A stretch of 15,352 nucleotides of DNA from JBKHXU01 sp046565865 (GCA_046565865.1 JBKHXU010000100.1:1-15352); one strand, 5' to 3'. Positions 6,581 through 13,910 are shown, numbered from the stretch's first letter. A program made the numbers and translations. The notes: a model not told the origin generated them from the sequence alone.

Positions 6581-6940
6581 TCAACGTTCCGGCTCGCGCA
6601 TGGGGCCGCGCTTGGCTTGGCACTTACCCGGATTGTCCGCACACCACGCACGCATTTTGGCACGGCGCTCGCGCAACTGTTCGCGCTCCTTGTTGCATTG
6701 CTCGGGATTGGCGTCGCAGTAGGCCTTGCGGTCCGCCAACCGCGCCTTCACTTGCTCGCAGCGCGCCGGGTCCTTGTCGCACCGTTCTTGAAAACGCGCC
6801 TTTGCCGCTTCGCACTGCGGCGGGTTTTCGGCGCACCACTGGGCGCGATCCGGCAGCGCGCCGGTATTGCCAAATGCGCTTACCGACCATAACGCGACGA
6901 GCGCCGGAACCATCGACAGATAACGCGGACGCCTGGTCAT
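6581..6940 (-). CDS. Exported protein with four Cys-x6-Cys repeats
   Basis: I do not recognise this 119-residue protein with certainty. The N-terminus is a signal peptide (basic TRRPR, hydrophobic 8-22, likely cut near SAFG at 21-24). The mature part has eight Cys in four pairs, 36/43, 54/61, 75/82 and 100/107, each with six residues between. The module reads C-[AD]-x-[ND]-P-x-x-C, as in CAENPPQC and CDANPEQC. The linkers are charged and probably helical (such as EQLRERRAKMRAW). All Cys are paired by spacing, suggesting disulfides in the periplasm or metal binding. The start at 6940 follows GGAG by seven bases; the longer open frame adds no signal-like sequence. It lies 93 bases after the holin-like gene on the same strand. 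Confidence 0.75.
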   Translation of the reverse strand: MTRRPRYLSMVPALVALWSVSAFGNTGALPDRAQWCAENPPQCEAAKARFQERCDKDPARCEQVKARLADRKAYCDANPEQCNKEREQLRERRAKMRAWCADNPGKCQAKRGPMREPER

Positions 6941-6950
6941 AAAAATACTC

Positions 6951-6970
6951 CGTGAGTTGGGTGACTCACG
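6951..6970. promoter_or_regulatory. Inverted repeat touching the ribosome binding site of the Cys-repeat gene
   Basis: CGTGAGT (6951-6957) and ACTCACG (6964-6970) are perfect reverse complements with a six-base centre. On the - strand the inner edge runs straight into the GGAG ribosome binding site. It could be an operator or an mRNA hairpin that affects ribosome access. Confidence 0.4.
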
Positions 6971-7033
6971 TAGGAACGCACCAAGCGGCGGTCGGTTGAC
7001 AGCCAACGCCACGAATCGGCGGTTGCCCCGTTG

Positions 7034-7417
7034 CTACGAGTGGCCTCTGCGCACGCGGAGCGCTTCGACCCGCCCGCGCGGGCCGATAAACCAGGACGCG
7101 ATCCAACCCGTGACACTCACGGTCAACGCCGCAAACAACGCCGCCCAGAAGCCGGCGATATAAAATCCCGGCAGGATCAATGCCACCAATCCCAGCATCG
7201 CGGCGTTGATCACCAGCAGGAACAACCCGAGCGTGACGATCGTGATCGGCAGCGTGAGAATGATGAGCACCGGACGCACGACGGCGTTAGCGATACCGAG
7301 CAGAAACGCCGCCGCGATTAAGGTCCCCGTACTCGCCACGTCGATACCCGTCACGATCTGCTGCGCCAACCAAAGCCCGAGCGCGCCGATCAGTGTGCGC
7401 AGCAAGAATCCGGTCAT
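7034..7417 (-). CDS. Holin-like / YvlD family four-helix membrane protein (phage_holin_4_2 type)
   Basis: The 127 residues form about four hydrophobic helices (5-22, 32-48, 52-83 with a Pro break at 57, and 86-110) and a basic C-terminal tail. The family's hallmark stretch is clear: GIANAVVRPVLIILTLP (41-57) followed by TLGLFLLVINAAM. These proteins are named after phage holins but are ordinary chromosomal membrane proteins, some (B. subtilis YvlD) linked to envelope stress. No phage genes are nearby. It begins 22 bases after the DUF3096 gene, so the two are likely co-transcribed. Confidence 0.9.
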   Translation of the reverse strand: MTGFLLRTLIGALGLWLAQQIVTGIDVASTGTLIAAAFLLGIANAVVRPVLIILTLPITIVTLGLFLLVINAAMLGLVALILPGFYIAGFWAALFAALTVSVTGWIASWFIGPRGRVEALRVRRGHS

Positions 7418-7439
7418 GAGGGCGACTCCGCGCGGCTAG

Positions 7440-7577
7440 TCACTTGATCAAGCCAAGAATGCCGATGACGATCAAGTACACGGCGACGATGTAGTTCAGC
7501 AGTCGCGGTACCAGCAGAATCAAAATGCCGGCAATCAAGGACACGATGGGTTGTAGCGTAACGATGTTGATGGTCAT
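7440..7577 (-). CDS. DUF3096 family small membrane protein
   Basis: A 45-residue protein, nearly all of it one or two hydrophobic helices. The sequence LQPIVSLIAGILILLVPRLL followed by NYIVAVYLIVIGILGLI closely matches the DUF3096 family of tiny inner-membrane proteins, which have no known function. I chose the ATG at 7577 because AAAGGTG stands just before it, whereas the longer open frame adds a basic, non-conserved stretch that overlaps the upstream gene. It lies 13 bases after the FAD oxidoreductase stop. Confidence 0.85.
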   Translation of the reverse strand: MTINIVTLQPIVSLIAGILILLVPRLLNYIVAVYLIVIGILGLIK

Positions 7578-7590
7578 GGATGCACCTTTC

Positions 7591-9072
7591 TTATTGGTGG
7601 ATGGAAGAATCGTGACTGCGCCGCGCATGGGTGCGCCGCTCCGTGCCCGGCGCCCCCGCATCGCGCAGATTGGCGCCTTGGCGTATCAGCTCCTGCTGCA
7701 CCGCCGTGTGCGGCACCGCGCGCGGCATCTGTTTGGCGCGTGCGCCGAGCGCGGCGCAGACGCCGGCCGCCTGGCCCAAGGCCATCGCCACCGGCATCAC
7801 GCGGTAGGACGAATGCGCCTCGTGCGTGCCGGAGATACAGCGCCCGGCGACGAGCAAACCGTCGACGCCGGCGGGCAGCAGACAGCGCAGCGGGATGTCG
7901 TACGCCTCGCCCGGCGGCAGACGCCGCAGCACGGTGCCGCTGCCGCGCGGGTTGTGAATGTCAATCGGATACGAGCAGCGGGCCACGACATCATCGAACT
8001 TGCGCACCGCGAGCACGTCGTCGCGCGTGAGCACGTAGTCGCCGATGATGCGCCGCGTCTCGCGCACGCCGATGTGCGCCCCGCTTTGCGCCACGTACGC
8101 GCGCGCGAAGCCCGGGACGTAACGCTTCAAGAACTCAACGATGGCACGCAGCTGACGCCGGCTGTGCCATTCGGCGTAGCTCAAGTCCCACACGTCGGTT
8201 CCGAGCACCTTGGTGACGCGCGTGCTGTTCACGCTCACCTCGCGCGGATGCGGCGTCGCAAAAAACAACAGGTCTTCGCGCGGCAGGCTCAGCTCGCCGC
8301 TCGCCTGCGCCCGGCGTATCAGGTCCCACAGACCGTGCACGCCGCGCCATTGATCCGGGTGTTCCTGTACATACGCCGCGAATGCCTCGCGCTCGAACTC
8401 GACCATGCGGAACATGAGCGTCATCGGCTGCACCAGGCCGTCGTCCGGCCGGCCGATCTCGTAGCGCGCGCCGGCGCGCGCGGCAATATCGCCGTCGCCG
8501 GTGCAATCGATGATGCTGCGCGCGCGAATGACCAACGGACCGGACTTGGTCTCGAACACCACGCCCTCGACCCGCGTGTCGCCGATCACGTCCGTCGCCA
8601 GCGCATGAAACAAGAATCGCACGCCGGCCTCGTCGATCATCTCCAACGCCACCAGCTTGAACAGCTCGGGATCGAACGGCACGACGTAACCGGTGTGCAG
8701 CGTCGGCGGCAACGCCCCGCCCGCCTTGACCAGGCGTTCCAGCAGCTGCGCCACGACGCCGGCGATGATGGGATCGCCGGGCCCGTGATCCGCAGGCAGC
8801 AGCAAATCGGCATCGACCGTGGGCTCGGCCGGCGGGTGTTGGGTGTGAAACGACATCAGCGGCATTACCAGTGCCGCCGTGGCATTGCCGCCGAAGTAGC
8901 TGTAGCGCTCGGCGACAATCACCTTGGCCCCGGCGGCGGCGGCGCCGAGTGCGGCGCCCATGCCCGCGGGACCGCCGCCGACGACGAGCACGTCGGTCTC
9001 GGCCGCGAGCCGCGCGCGGCGCGCCGGCAACGGGACTTCCACGACGCGCGTCGGCCGCTCAAGCGCGGGCAT
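7591..9072 (-). CDS. FAD-dependent oxidoreductase (FAD_oxidored family)
   Basis: A 493-residue flavoprotein. The dinucleotide-binding fold is at the N-terminus: DVLVVGGGPAGMGAALGAA (27-45), with the acidic residue of the ribose contact in VIVAER (51-56), followed by YFGGNAT (59-65). The middle carries the second FAD contact IIDCTGDGDIA (187-197). The C-terminal part has GLLVAGRCISGTHEAHSSYR and VMPVAMALGQAAG, typical of this family. The substrate is unknown. The start follows GAGGG by five bases and overlaps the end of the pyruvyl-transferase-like gene by 14 bases, suggesting coupled translation. The last 18 or so residues are basic and polar and look unrelated to the fold. Confidence 0.92.
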   Translation of the reverse strand: MPALERPTRVVEVPLPARRARLAAETDVLVVGGGPAGMGAALGAAAAGAKVIVAERYSYFGGNATAALVMPLMSFHTQHPPAEPTVDADLLLPADHGPGDPIIAGVVAQLLERLVKAGGALPPTLHTGYVVPFDPELFKLVALEMIDEAGVRFLFHALATDVIGDTRVEGVVFETKSGPLVIRARSIIDCTGDGDIAARAGARYEIGRPDDGLVQPMTLMFRMVEFEREAFAAYVQEHPDQWRGVHGLWDLIRRAQASGELSLPREDLLFFATPHPREVSVNSTRVTKVLGTDVWDLSYAEWHSRRQLRAIVEFLKRYVPGFARAYVAQSGAHIGVRETRRIIGDYVLTRDDVLAVRKFDDVVARCSYPIDIHNPRGSGTVLRRLPPGEAYDIPLRCLLPAGVDGLLVAGRCISGTHEAHSSYRVMPVAMALGQAAGVCAALGARAKQMPRAVPHTAVQQELIRQGANLRDAGAPGTERRTHARRSHDSSIHQ

Positions 9073-10234
9073 CGCGGCCCTCGCTATCGCGCCCCAGCTT
9101 CGCTGCGCGCTCGGTGCGCTGGTTCAGCAGTTCCATCAACAACCGATTGCTTTGCAGCGCCCGCTGCTTCAGCGCCGGCAGCGCGCGCTGGTTGGACTCG
9201 ATCAACGCCTCGCGTTGATCCCAGTAATAATCGATGTGCGCGATGAGGCGCCCGGCGTTGACGCGGTTGAGCGGCGGCATCACCAGTTTCATATCGGCTA
9301 AAAAGCCGTGGACCTTGGAGACATACGGCAGGGCCACGAACGGCACGCCCTGGAGCGCCGCGAAGATGAGAAAGTGCAGGCGCATGCCGACGACGAACGC
9401 AAACCGGCCGACCAAGCTTAAAAGCTGAGCCGAAGTGTAGTCGCCCTTCAGCACCGTGGCGCGCTTCGCCCACAGCATCTGCGCGATGACCGCGTGACAG
9501 TGCTGCACGTCGAGCATGCGCGGCTCCATCGGCACCAACACGATATCGGCATCGAAACGCTCGGCCATATAGTCGGCCGCGTTGGCGAGCAGCCCGTGGT
9601 ACATCTCCTCGTCGATATCCGGCGCCGCGGTGCCCGGCTCGCGCACCGACATGCCGATCAACCGGCGTTCGGGGTGGAACCCCTCGCGCTCCAGCATGCC
9701 GGGCGGAATCGGTTCGGGTTCGAGCAGGAACGCGGGGTCGGCGGTGACGACGATGTCGCGCTTCACACCCACCTCTTCCAGCACCTTGCGCGCGCCGGCC
9801 TCGCGGACGGTAATGATATCGGCGCGCGACAGGCACTCGCGCACGCGCTTTTGGGCCTCGGGGGTCTTGAGCGGGCCGGCGCCAATGGCATACACCATGA
9901 CCGGCACCGACCGCTCCAGCGCGAGCTCGACCTCACGCAAAAAGATATGCGCCTCGGCGTCGAACAGGATCCCGCCGCCGCCGAGCAGCAGCAGATCCAA
10001 GCGCTCGATTTCCGGCATGATCTCGTTGCGGCCCAGCTCGCGCACCGGCACCACCCGCTCGACGCCGGGGTGGCGCTTGAAGGTATCCGCCGCATCCCGG
10101 GAAAACACCGTGATTTCGGCCGGCAACGCACGCTTGAGCTGCGCCACGACGCTTTGCAGGATCGCCTCGTCGCCCAGATTCAAGCCGCCGTAGGAGCCGG
10201 AGATGCCGATGCGATACGCCCGCCTGGCTTGCAT
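9059..10234 (-). CDS. Polysaccharide pyruvyl transferase family protein (CsaB-like)
   Basis: The 391 residues carry the family pattern: an N-terminal SGSYGGLNLGDEAIL (12-26), LLLLGGGGILFD (81-92), an internal switch with YAIGAGPL (115-122), and a C-terminal VVGMRLHFLIFAALQGVPFV (281-300) with the conserved Arg-x-His. Relatives transfer pyruvate from phosphoenolpyruvate onto sugars of cell-wall or exopolysaccharides; CsaB does so for S-layer anchoring. No glycosyltransferases or export genes are nearby, so the acceptor is unknown. The tail (about 330-391) is helical and charged. It leads the - strand run and overlaps the FAD oxidoreductase gene by 14 bases. Confidence 0.9.
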   Translation of the reverse strand: MQARRAYRIGISGSYGGLNLGDEAILQSVVAQLKRALPAEITVFSRDAADTFKRHPGVERVVPVRELGRNEIMPEIERLDLLLLGGGGILFDAEAHIFLREVELALERSVPVMVYAIGAGPLKTPEAQKRVRECLSRADIITVREAGARKVLEEVGVKRDIVVTADPAFLLEPEPIPPGMLEREGFHPERRLIGMSVREPGTAAPDIDEEMYHGLLANAADYMAERFDADIVLVPMEPRMLDVQHCHAVIAQMLWAKRATVLKGDYTSAQLLSLVGRFAFVVGMRLHFLIFAALQGVPFVALPYVSKVHGFLADMKLVMPPLNRVNAGRLIAHIDYYWDQREALIESNQRALPALKQRALQSNRLLMELLNQRTERAAKLGRDSEGRDARA

Positions 10235-10400
10235 GTTTCTCTTCCCTTTCGCTGCGATACCCGATCGATCGCGAGCGTGTGTTAGTCAGCGCCTTCTGTC
10301 CGACGCCACCCGCCTTTGGGTAAAAATCATGTTCTACTCACGTTGCAACGCGGCTCCAATTCCAGCATTCTACGCGCGGTTTCAAACCAGGAGTCCGAGG

Positions 10401-10556
10401 ATGAGTTTTCCGTGGTTGCTCGTGTTGGGTACCATCGGTTGGACCGTTGTCGGAGTATTGGTTGCTTTAATCTTTGGCCGCTTCATACGCGGCACCCCCG
10501 CAAATCCCACTCATGTACCGCGCCCGTCGTGGGCGACCGTACGACTCGATGACTGA
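10401..10556 (+). CDS. 51-residue single-helix membrane protein
   Basis: A short protein starting MSFPWLLVLG with one hydrophobic helix (about 4-26) and a polar, Pro-containing tail ending TVRLDD. The start is set by AGGAG at 10389-10393, seven bases upstream. I do not recognise a family. A strong intrinsic terminator follows within 31 bases, and no other gene precedes it on this strand, so it appears to be its own small transcription unit diverging from the pyruvyl-transferase-like gene. The longer in-frame extension upstream (to 10203) is not supported. Confidence 0.65.
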   Translation: MSFPWLLVLGTIGWTVVGVLVALIFGRFIRGTPANPTHVPRPSWATVRLDD

Positions 10557-10586
10557 GTAAAACTATAACTGCTAGTCGTAGTACCT

Positions 10587-10619
10587 AAACCGGGCCGCCT
10601 TTGGCGCCCGGTTTTTTTT
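10587..10619 (+). terminator. Strong intrinsic terminator
   Basis: AAACCGGG (10587-10594) pairs with CCCGGTTT (10607-10614) and CGCC (10596-10599) with GGCG (10603-10606), with one bulged C and a TTT loop. It is followed immediately by a run of eight T residues (10612-10619). This is a textbook rho-independent terminator for the 51-residue protein gene. Confidence 0.92.
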
Positions 10620-10628
10620 CGCCGACGC

Positions 10629-10934
10629 TCAGCTCGGCCGCCGCCGCAGCAAACGGCGTAGCCACAGTTCCATCCGGTCCAGTCCGTACGCCACCGGCCG
10701 CGCGCGCGCGACGATGATTGCCAACCCGCCTATCACCAAAAAGAACCCGGGCACGATCGGGGATATGGCCAGCACGATACCCACGATAACGACGGCGATG
10801 CCCGCGGCGATATAGAGAACGCTGGTGACGTAGTGCTCGTCGTCCCGCTTGCGGCGCTTGTAAAATCGGGCAAAGCGCCGACCCGGTTCGTCATGCACCA
10901 ATTCGCGCACGCTCTGCTTAAGTTCCCGCCACAT
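10629..10934 (-). CDS. Small membrane protein, possibly PGPGW-like
   Basis: The 101 residues comprise a basic, soluble N-terminal third (rich in Arg and Lys, with FARFYKRRKRDDEHY), then two hydrophobic helices (about 37-57 and 60-77) joined by SPIVPGFF, and a basic tail ending RLLRRRPS. The arrangement, with a Pro-Gly turn between two short helices followed by GGLAIIVARARP, resembles PGPGW-type putative membrane proteins, but the match is loose. No clear ribosome binding site precedes the ATG, and the function is unknown. Confidence 0.7.
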   Translation of the reverse strand: MWRELKQSVRELVHDEPGRRFARFYKRRKRDDEHYVTSVLYIAAGIAVVIVGIVLAISPIVPGFFLVIGGLAIIVARARPVAYGLDRMELWLRRLLRRRPS

Positions 10935-11051
10935 CCGACTGCGTTCGTAGCATAAATGCCTAAGCGCGCCTATGCGTTAATGCCCTGATCGACACGCTGC
11001 GCGCCACTACGTATTCCTACGGTTGCTCGTGGACCACCGCCATCACGGACG

Positions 11052-11882
11052 ATGCCCGAAATCACGCGCCTTTATCCTGACTATGCCCAACTACCGCTCG
11101 CCGGCGCTTATCTCGCGCATGCGTTGCGCGAACGCGGTACGCCGGAGGCGCCGTTCGTCTACACCAATTTCATTTCGAGCCTCGACGGACGCATCGCGCA
11201 GCGCGATCCCGACACCGGGTGCTATGGTGTACCGCGCTCAATCGCGAACGATCTCGATTGGCGCTTGTTCCTGGAGCTTGCGGCACAGGCGGACGCGGTC
11301 ATCACCTCCGGTCGCCGGCTGCGCGAGCTGGCGGCGCGCGGGCGCAGCCTGCGCTGCGTGCCCGATCTTGCGGGCGCCGACTATGCCACCTGGCGAGGCG
11401 AGCACGACTTGTCGCCCTTCCCCGCCTGTATCGTCTTAAGCGCTACGCTCGATCTGCCCTACGACGCCTTAGGTCGACTCGAACACGACGAGCTCGTGAT
11501 CGTGGGCACCGCTCAGCCCAGCGCCGCGCAACAGACGGCGCTCGATGCCGCCGGTGCCAGTTACGTACGTGTCGCCCAGCACGTGCGCGGGACCGCGGTG
11601 CGGGATCTCGCACGCCGCCGCGGATGGCGCACGCTGTATTCGATCGGTGGGCCCAAGGTTTTTTACACCTTGGCGGCGAGCGGTATGTTGCAGCGGTTGT
11701 ATCTGACGTTCGCACATCAACTGCTTGCGGGTGACGACTACGCTACATTGCTGGCGGGCCCATTGTTGCGACCGGCCGTCGCGCTCACGCTGCGCGAATT
11801 GAATCTGATCGCCGCATCGGGCGATGCGCCACAGATGTTGCTCGCGAGCTTCGATGTCGCGCCGCACGCGCTGCAGAGTTGA
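11052..11882 (+). CDS. Orphan RibD C-terminal-type pyrimidine reductase family protein
   Basis: The 276 residues form one RibD_C (dihydrofolate-reductase-like) domain. The N-terminal strand motif TNFISSLDGRIA (38-49) is the family signature, followed by DWRLFLELAAQADAVITSGR (69-88), which binds NADPH in relatives, and GGPKVFYTLAASG (about 198-210). It lacks the zinc deaminase domain of full RibD, and no riboflavin genes are nearby, so it may reduce a different pyrimidine-like or pteridine substrate. The ribosome binding site before the ATG is weak. Its neighbours on both sides are unrelated. Confidence 0.88.
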   Translation: MPEITRLYPDYAQLPLAGAYLAHALRERGTPEAPFVYTNFISSLDGRIAQRDPDTGCYGVPRSIANDLDWRLFLELAAQADAVITSGRRLRELAARGRSLRCVPDLAGADYATWRGEHDLSPFPACIVLSATLDLPYDALGRLEHDELVIVGTAQPSAAQQTALDAAGASYVRVAQHVRGTAVRDLARRRGWRTLYSIGGPKVFYTLAASGMLQRLYLTFAHQLLAGDDYATLLAGPLLRPAVALTLRELNLIAASGDAPQMLLASFDVAPHALQS

Positions 11883-12093
11883 CTGTATTGACACTCGCGA
11901 TGCGATCTTCGAAGGTAACGGGGTAACCCATCCGATTTCAGCGCCAGCGACAGCACGGCGCGCACAACGGGCGAGGCGGACTTCCGGCAGACGCAACACC
12001 GTCCACGGCACCGCGCGCCCCACAACGATACGCGCTCGGCTCTCGCCGCCGCGCCACACCAGGGACAATCGTTAGTCACAAGGAGAAACGAAT
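11883..12093. other. Gene-free interval before the BON/SRPBCC gene
   Basis: These 211 bases hold no convincing gene or repeat. Open frames on both strands translate to Arg-rich text with no recognisable pattern. The only clear signal is the AAGGAG (12080-12085) serving the next gene. It may hold that gene's promoter, but I see no good -35/-10 pair. Confidence 0.6.
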
Positions 12094-13251
12094 ATGACGC
12101 GTAAATGGACGATGCTCATCGGCACCGGCATGGGCGCCGGCCTCATGTACCTGTTCGATCCGGATCGCGGCCCGACCCGGCGCGCGCGGCTGCGCGACCG
12201 CTACGCCGACGCCGTGCGCGCCGCGCAGCAAGCGACCGACACGGCCGACAAGGATCTGCGCAACCGCGCCCAGGGCTGGGCCCGGTTCGCGCGCTCGCTC
12301 TTTTCCGCGGACGCCCCGGTGAGCGACGACAAATTGGCCGCGCGCGTGCGCGGCGCACTCGGGCGCGTCAGCAGTCATCCGAGCAGTATCGACGTCAGCG
12401 TGCGCGACAGGCGCGTCATGCTGCGCGGCCCGGTTCTCGCCGAAGAGGTGCCGCTGATCCTCGACGGCGTCTACGGCGTGCGTGGCGTGATCGGCGTCGA
12501 AAATCAACTTGAAGTGCACGCGGCGCCGGGCAACGTCCCGGGCCTGCAAGGGACCGGCACCGCCGCGAGCGCAAACACCGGCACCTTGTCGACGCCGGCC
12601 GCGCGCCTTGGCCTCGGCGTCGGCGGCGGATTGCTGGCGCTCACCGGATTGGTACGCGGCGGCTTCGTGTCGCGCGCGCTCGGCGTCGGCGGCTTCGCGC
12701 TACTGGCGCGCGCGGCGACCAATATGGATATGCGCCGCCTGACCGGTATCGGCGCGCGCCATCGCGGCATCGACATCCAGAAGACCGTCCGCATCCAGGC
12801 GCCGATCGAGCGCGTGTTCGAGATTTGGGAACATTGCGAGAACTTTCCGAATTTCTTGACTCACGTGCGCCACGTGCAGCAGTTGCACGACGGTCAATCG
12901 ACGAAGCGCTGGCGCTGGACCGTGACCGGCCCCGCCGGCACCGAGTTCGATTTCGATACCGCGCTCACGACCTACGAGAAAAATCGCGTGCTCGGCTGGC
13001 GCACCGATCCCGGTTCGCTGATCCAGCACGCCGGCCACATCCGTTTTTCGGAAGAACCCGGCGGCGCCACGCGCGTCGACATCCGTATGAGCTACAACCC
13101 CGTTGCCGGCGCCGTCGGCCACGCGGTGGCGCGGCTGTTCGGCGCCGACGCCAAGCGGCAACTGGACGACGATATCGTGCGCATGAAGCAGTACATCGAG
13201 ACCGGTTTGCCGCCGCACGACGCGGCGGCCGCATCACGACCGTCGTTGTAA
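12094..13251 (+). CDS. BON domain, membrane segment and SRPBCC domain fusion protein
   Basis: The 385 residues have four parts. First is an N-terminal hydrophobic stretch (about 5-22) with the YLFDPDRGPTRRARLRDR motif seen in envelope-stress proteins. Second is a BON domain (about 76-143, with VRDRRVMLRGPV and VYGVRGVIGVENQLEVH), which usually binds phospholipid or stabilises envelopes. Third is a Gly-rich hydrophobic region (about 170-208) that may span the membrane. Fourth is a SRPBCC/polyketide-cyclase-like domain (about 226-371, with QAPIERVFEIWEHCENFPNFL). AAGGAG precedes the ATG by eight bases. Such fusions are typically annotated as cyclase/dehydrase, but the ligand is unknown and a structural or stress role is as likely as catalysis. 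A dispersed repeat follows. Confidence 0.88.
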   Translation: MTRKWTMLIGTGMGAGLMYLFDPDRGPTRRARLRDRYADAVRAAQQATDTADKDLRNRAQGWARFARSLFSADAPVSDDKLAARVRGALGRVSSHPSSIDVSVRDRRVMLRGPVLAEEVPLILDGVYGVRGVIGVENQLEVHAAPGNVPGLQGTGTAASANTGTLSTPAARLGLGVGGGLLALTGLVRGGFVSRALGVGGFALLARAATNMDMRRLTGIGARHRGIDIQKTVRIQAPIERVFEIWEHCENFPNFLTHVRHVQQLHDGQSTKRWRWTVTGPAGTEFDFDTALTTYEKNRVLGWRTDPGSLIQHAGHIRFSEEPGGATRVDIRMSYNPVAGAVGHAVARLFGADAKRQLDDDIVRMKQYIETGLPPHDAAAASRPSL

Positions 13252-13269
13252 GGCGACCGCGAAGCGGCC

Positions 13270-13352
13270 GTCCCGAGCGATAGCGAGGGACCTCCCACCG
13301 GCGGCATCGTGCCAAACGAAGGGAGATTTCTCGCTGCGCTCGAAATGACAAC
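13270..13352 (-). repeat. Dispersed repeat of the GTCATTGCGAGCG family
   Basis: Read on the - strand, this begins GTCATTTCGAGCGCAGCGAG and continues AAATCTCCC..., then CGATGCCGCCGGTGGGAGGT and GTCCCTCGC...GGGAC. It shares its start with the copy at 2883 and its second part with the copy at 13911. It lies between the ends of two converging genes. Confidence 0.75.
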
Positions 13353-13373
13353 GCCGCATTCGTTCAGTGCTGC

Positions 13374-13793
13374 TCAGTGGTGCTTGGAAAACTGCGCCAC
13401 CACGTCCTCGGCCAGCGCCCGTGTCTCCGGATGCACCGCGAGATCGTCGACCGACACGAGCCCCACCGCCTCGTTCAAGCGGTTGACTACCACCACGCGC
13501 CGCACCTTGTTGTCGCTCATCACGCGCGCCACGTCGCGCGCGTCCTGATCCTCGTAGCACGAAATCACCTCGCGGCTCATGCAGTCACCGGCGGGCGTGG
13601 CCTTGGGGTCGGCGCCGCTGGCGACGGCGCGCACGGCGATGTCGCGATCGGTAAGGGTGCCGACCAGTTTGCCGTTTTCGGCGATCGGCAGCATGCCGAT
13701 GTTCATTTCGCGCATCAGCTCGGCGGCGGACTGAAGGGTGGTGCTGCTCGGAATCATTTTGACGTTGCCAGTCATCACTTCCTTGGCTTGCAT
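13374..13793 (-). CDS. Two-CBS-domain protein
   Basis: The 139 residues consist of a tandem CBS pair (Bateman module), about 7-60 and 71-125. The first has MTGNVKMIPSSTTLQSAAELM and the conserved GTLTDRDIAVRA. The second has CMSREVISCYEDQDARDVARVM and GLVSVDDLA. Such stand-alone pairs bind adenine nucleotides or sense ionic strength and often act as small regulators; the partner is not visible. The start is fixed by AAGGAG (13800-13805), six bases before the ATG. The open frame runs on upstream to 14054, but that part is repeat-derived and without a ribosome binding site. Confidence 0.92.
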   Translation of the reverse strand: MQAKEVMTGNVKMIPSSTTLQSAAELMREMNIGMLPIAENGKLVGTLTDRDIAVRAVASGADPKATPAGDCMSREVISCYEDQDARDVARVMSDNKVRRVVVVNRLNEAVGLVSVDDLAVHPETRALAEDVVAQFSKHH

Positions 13794-13824
13794 GGCTTTC
13801 TCCTTTCGCATCTCAACGACGCCA

Positions 13825-13853
13825 ATCCCACTCCAGCGCTTCGCCGGTGTCAA
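13825..13853 (-). promoter_or_regulatory. Candidate promoter of the CBS-domain gene
   Basis: A perfect -35 box TTGACA (13853-13848 on the - strand) is followed after 17 bases by a weak -10 box TGGGAT (13830-13825). Transcription would begin near 13818, about 25 bases before the start codon. Confidence 0.4.
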
Positions 13854-13910
13854 CAGATGCGGGCACGCGGCAGTGGGCCAGGACCAAATCGCTGTTGCAC
13901 AAACACCGCT

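Noticed and set aside
7034..7417. Prophage signal from the holin-like gene
   Set aside because: The YvlD-type family is chromosomal, and no endolysin, capsid, integrase or other phage gene is near.
7525..9246. A 573-codon open frame on the + strand opposite the FAD oxidoreductase
   Set aside because: It is antisense to a gene with clear motifs and translates to Arg/His/Ala-rich text with no family pattern, a common by-product of GC-rich codon use.
9494..10285. Long + strand frames opposite the pyruvyl-transferase-like gene
   Set aside because: Translations are His/Arg/Asp-rich without motifs, while the - strand carries the conserved family residues.
11469..12068. Possible decayed gene in the interval after the RibD-type gene
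   Set aside because: The open frame is mostly antisense to the RibD-type gene, and the remaining part shows no family pattern.
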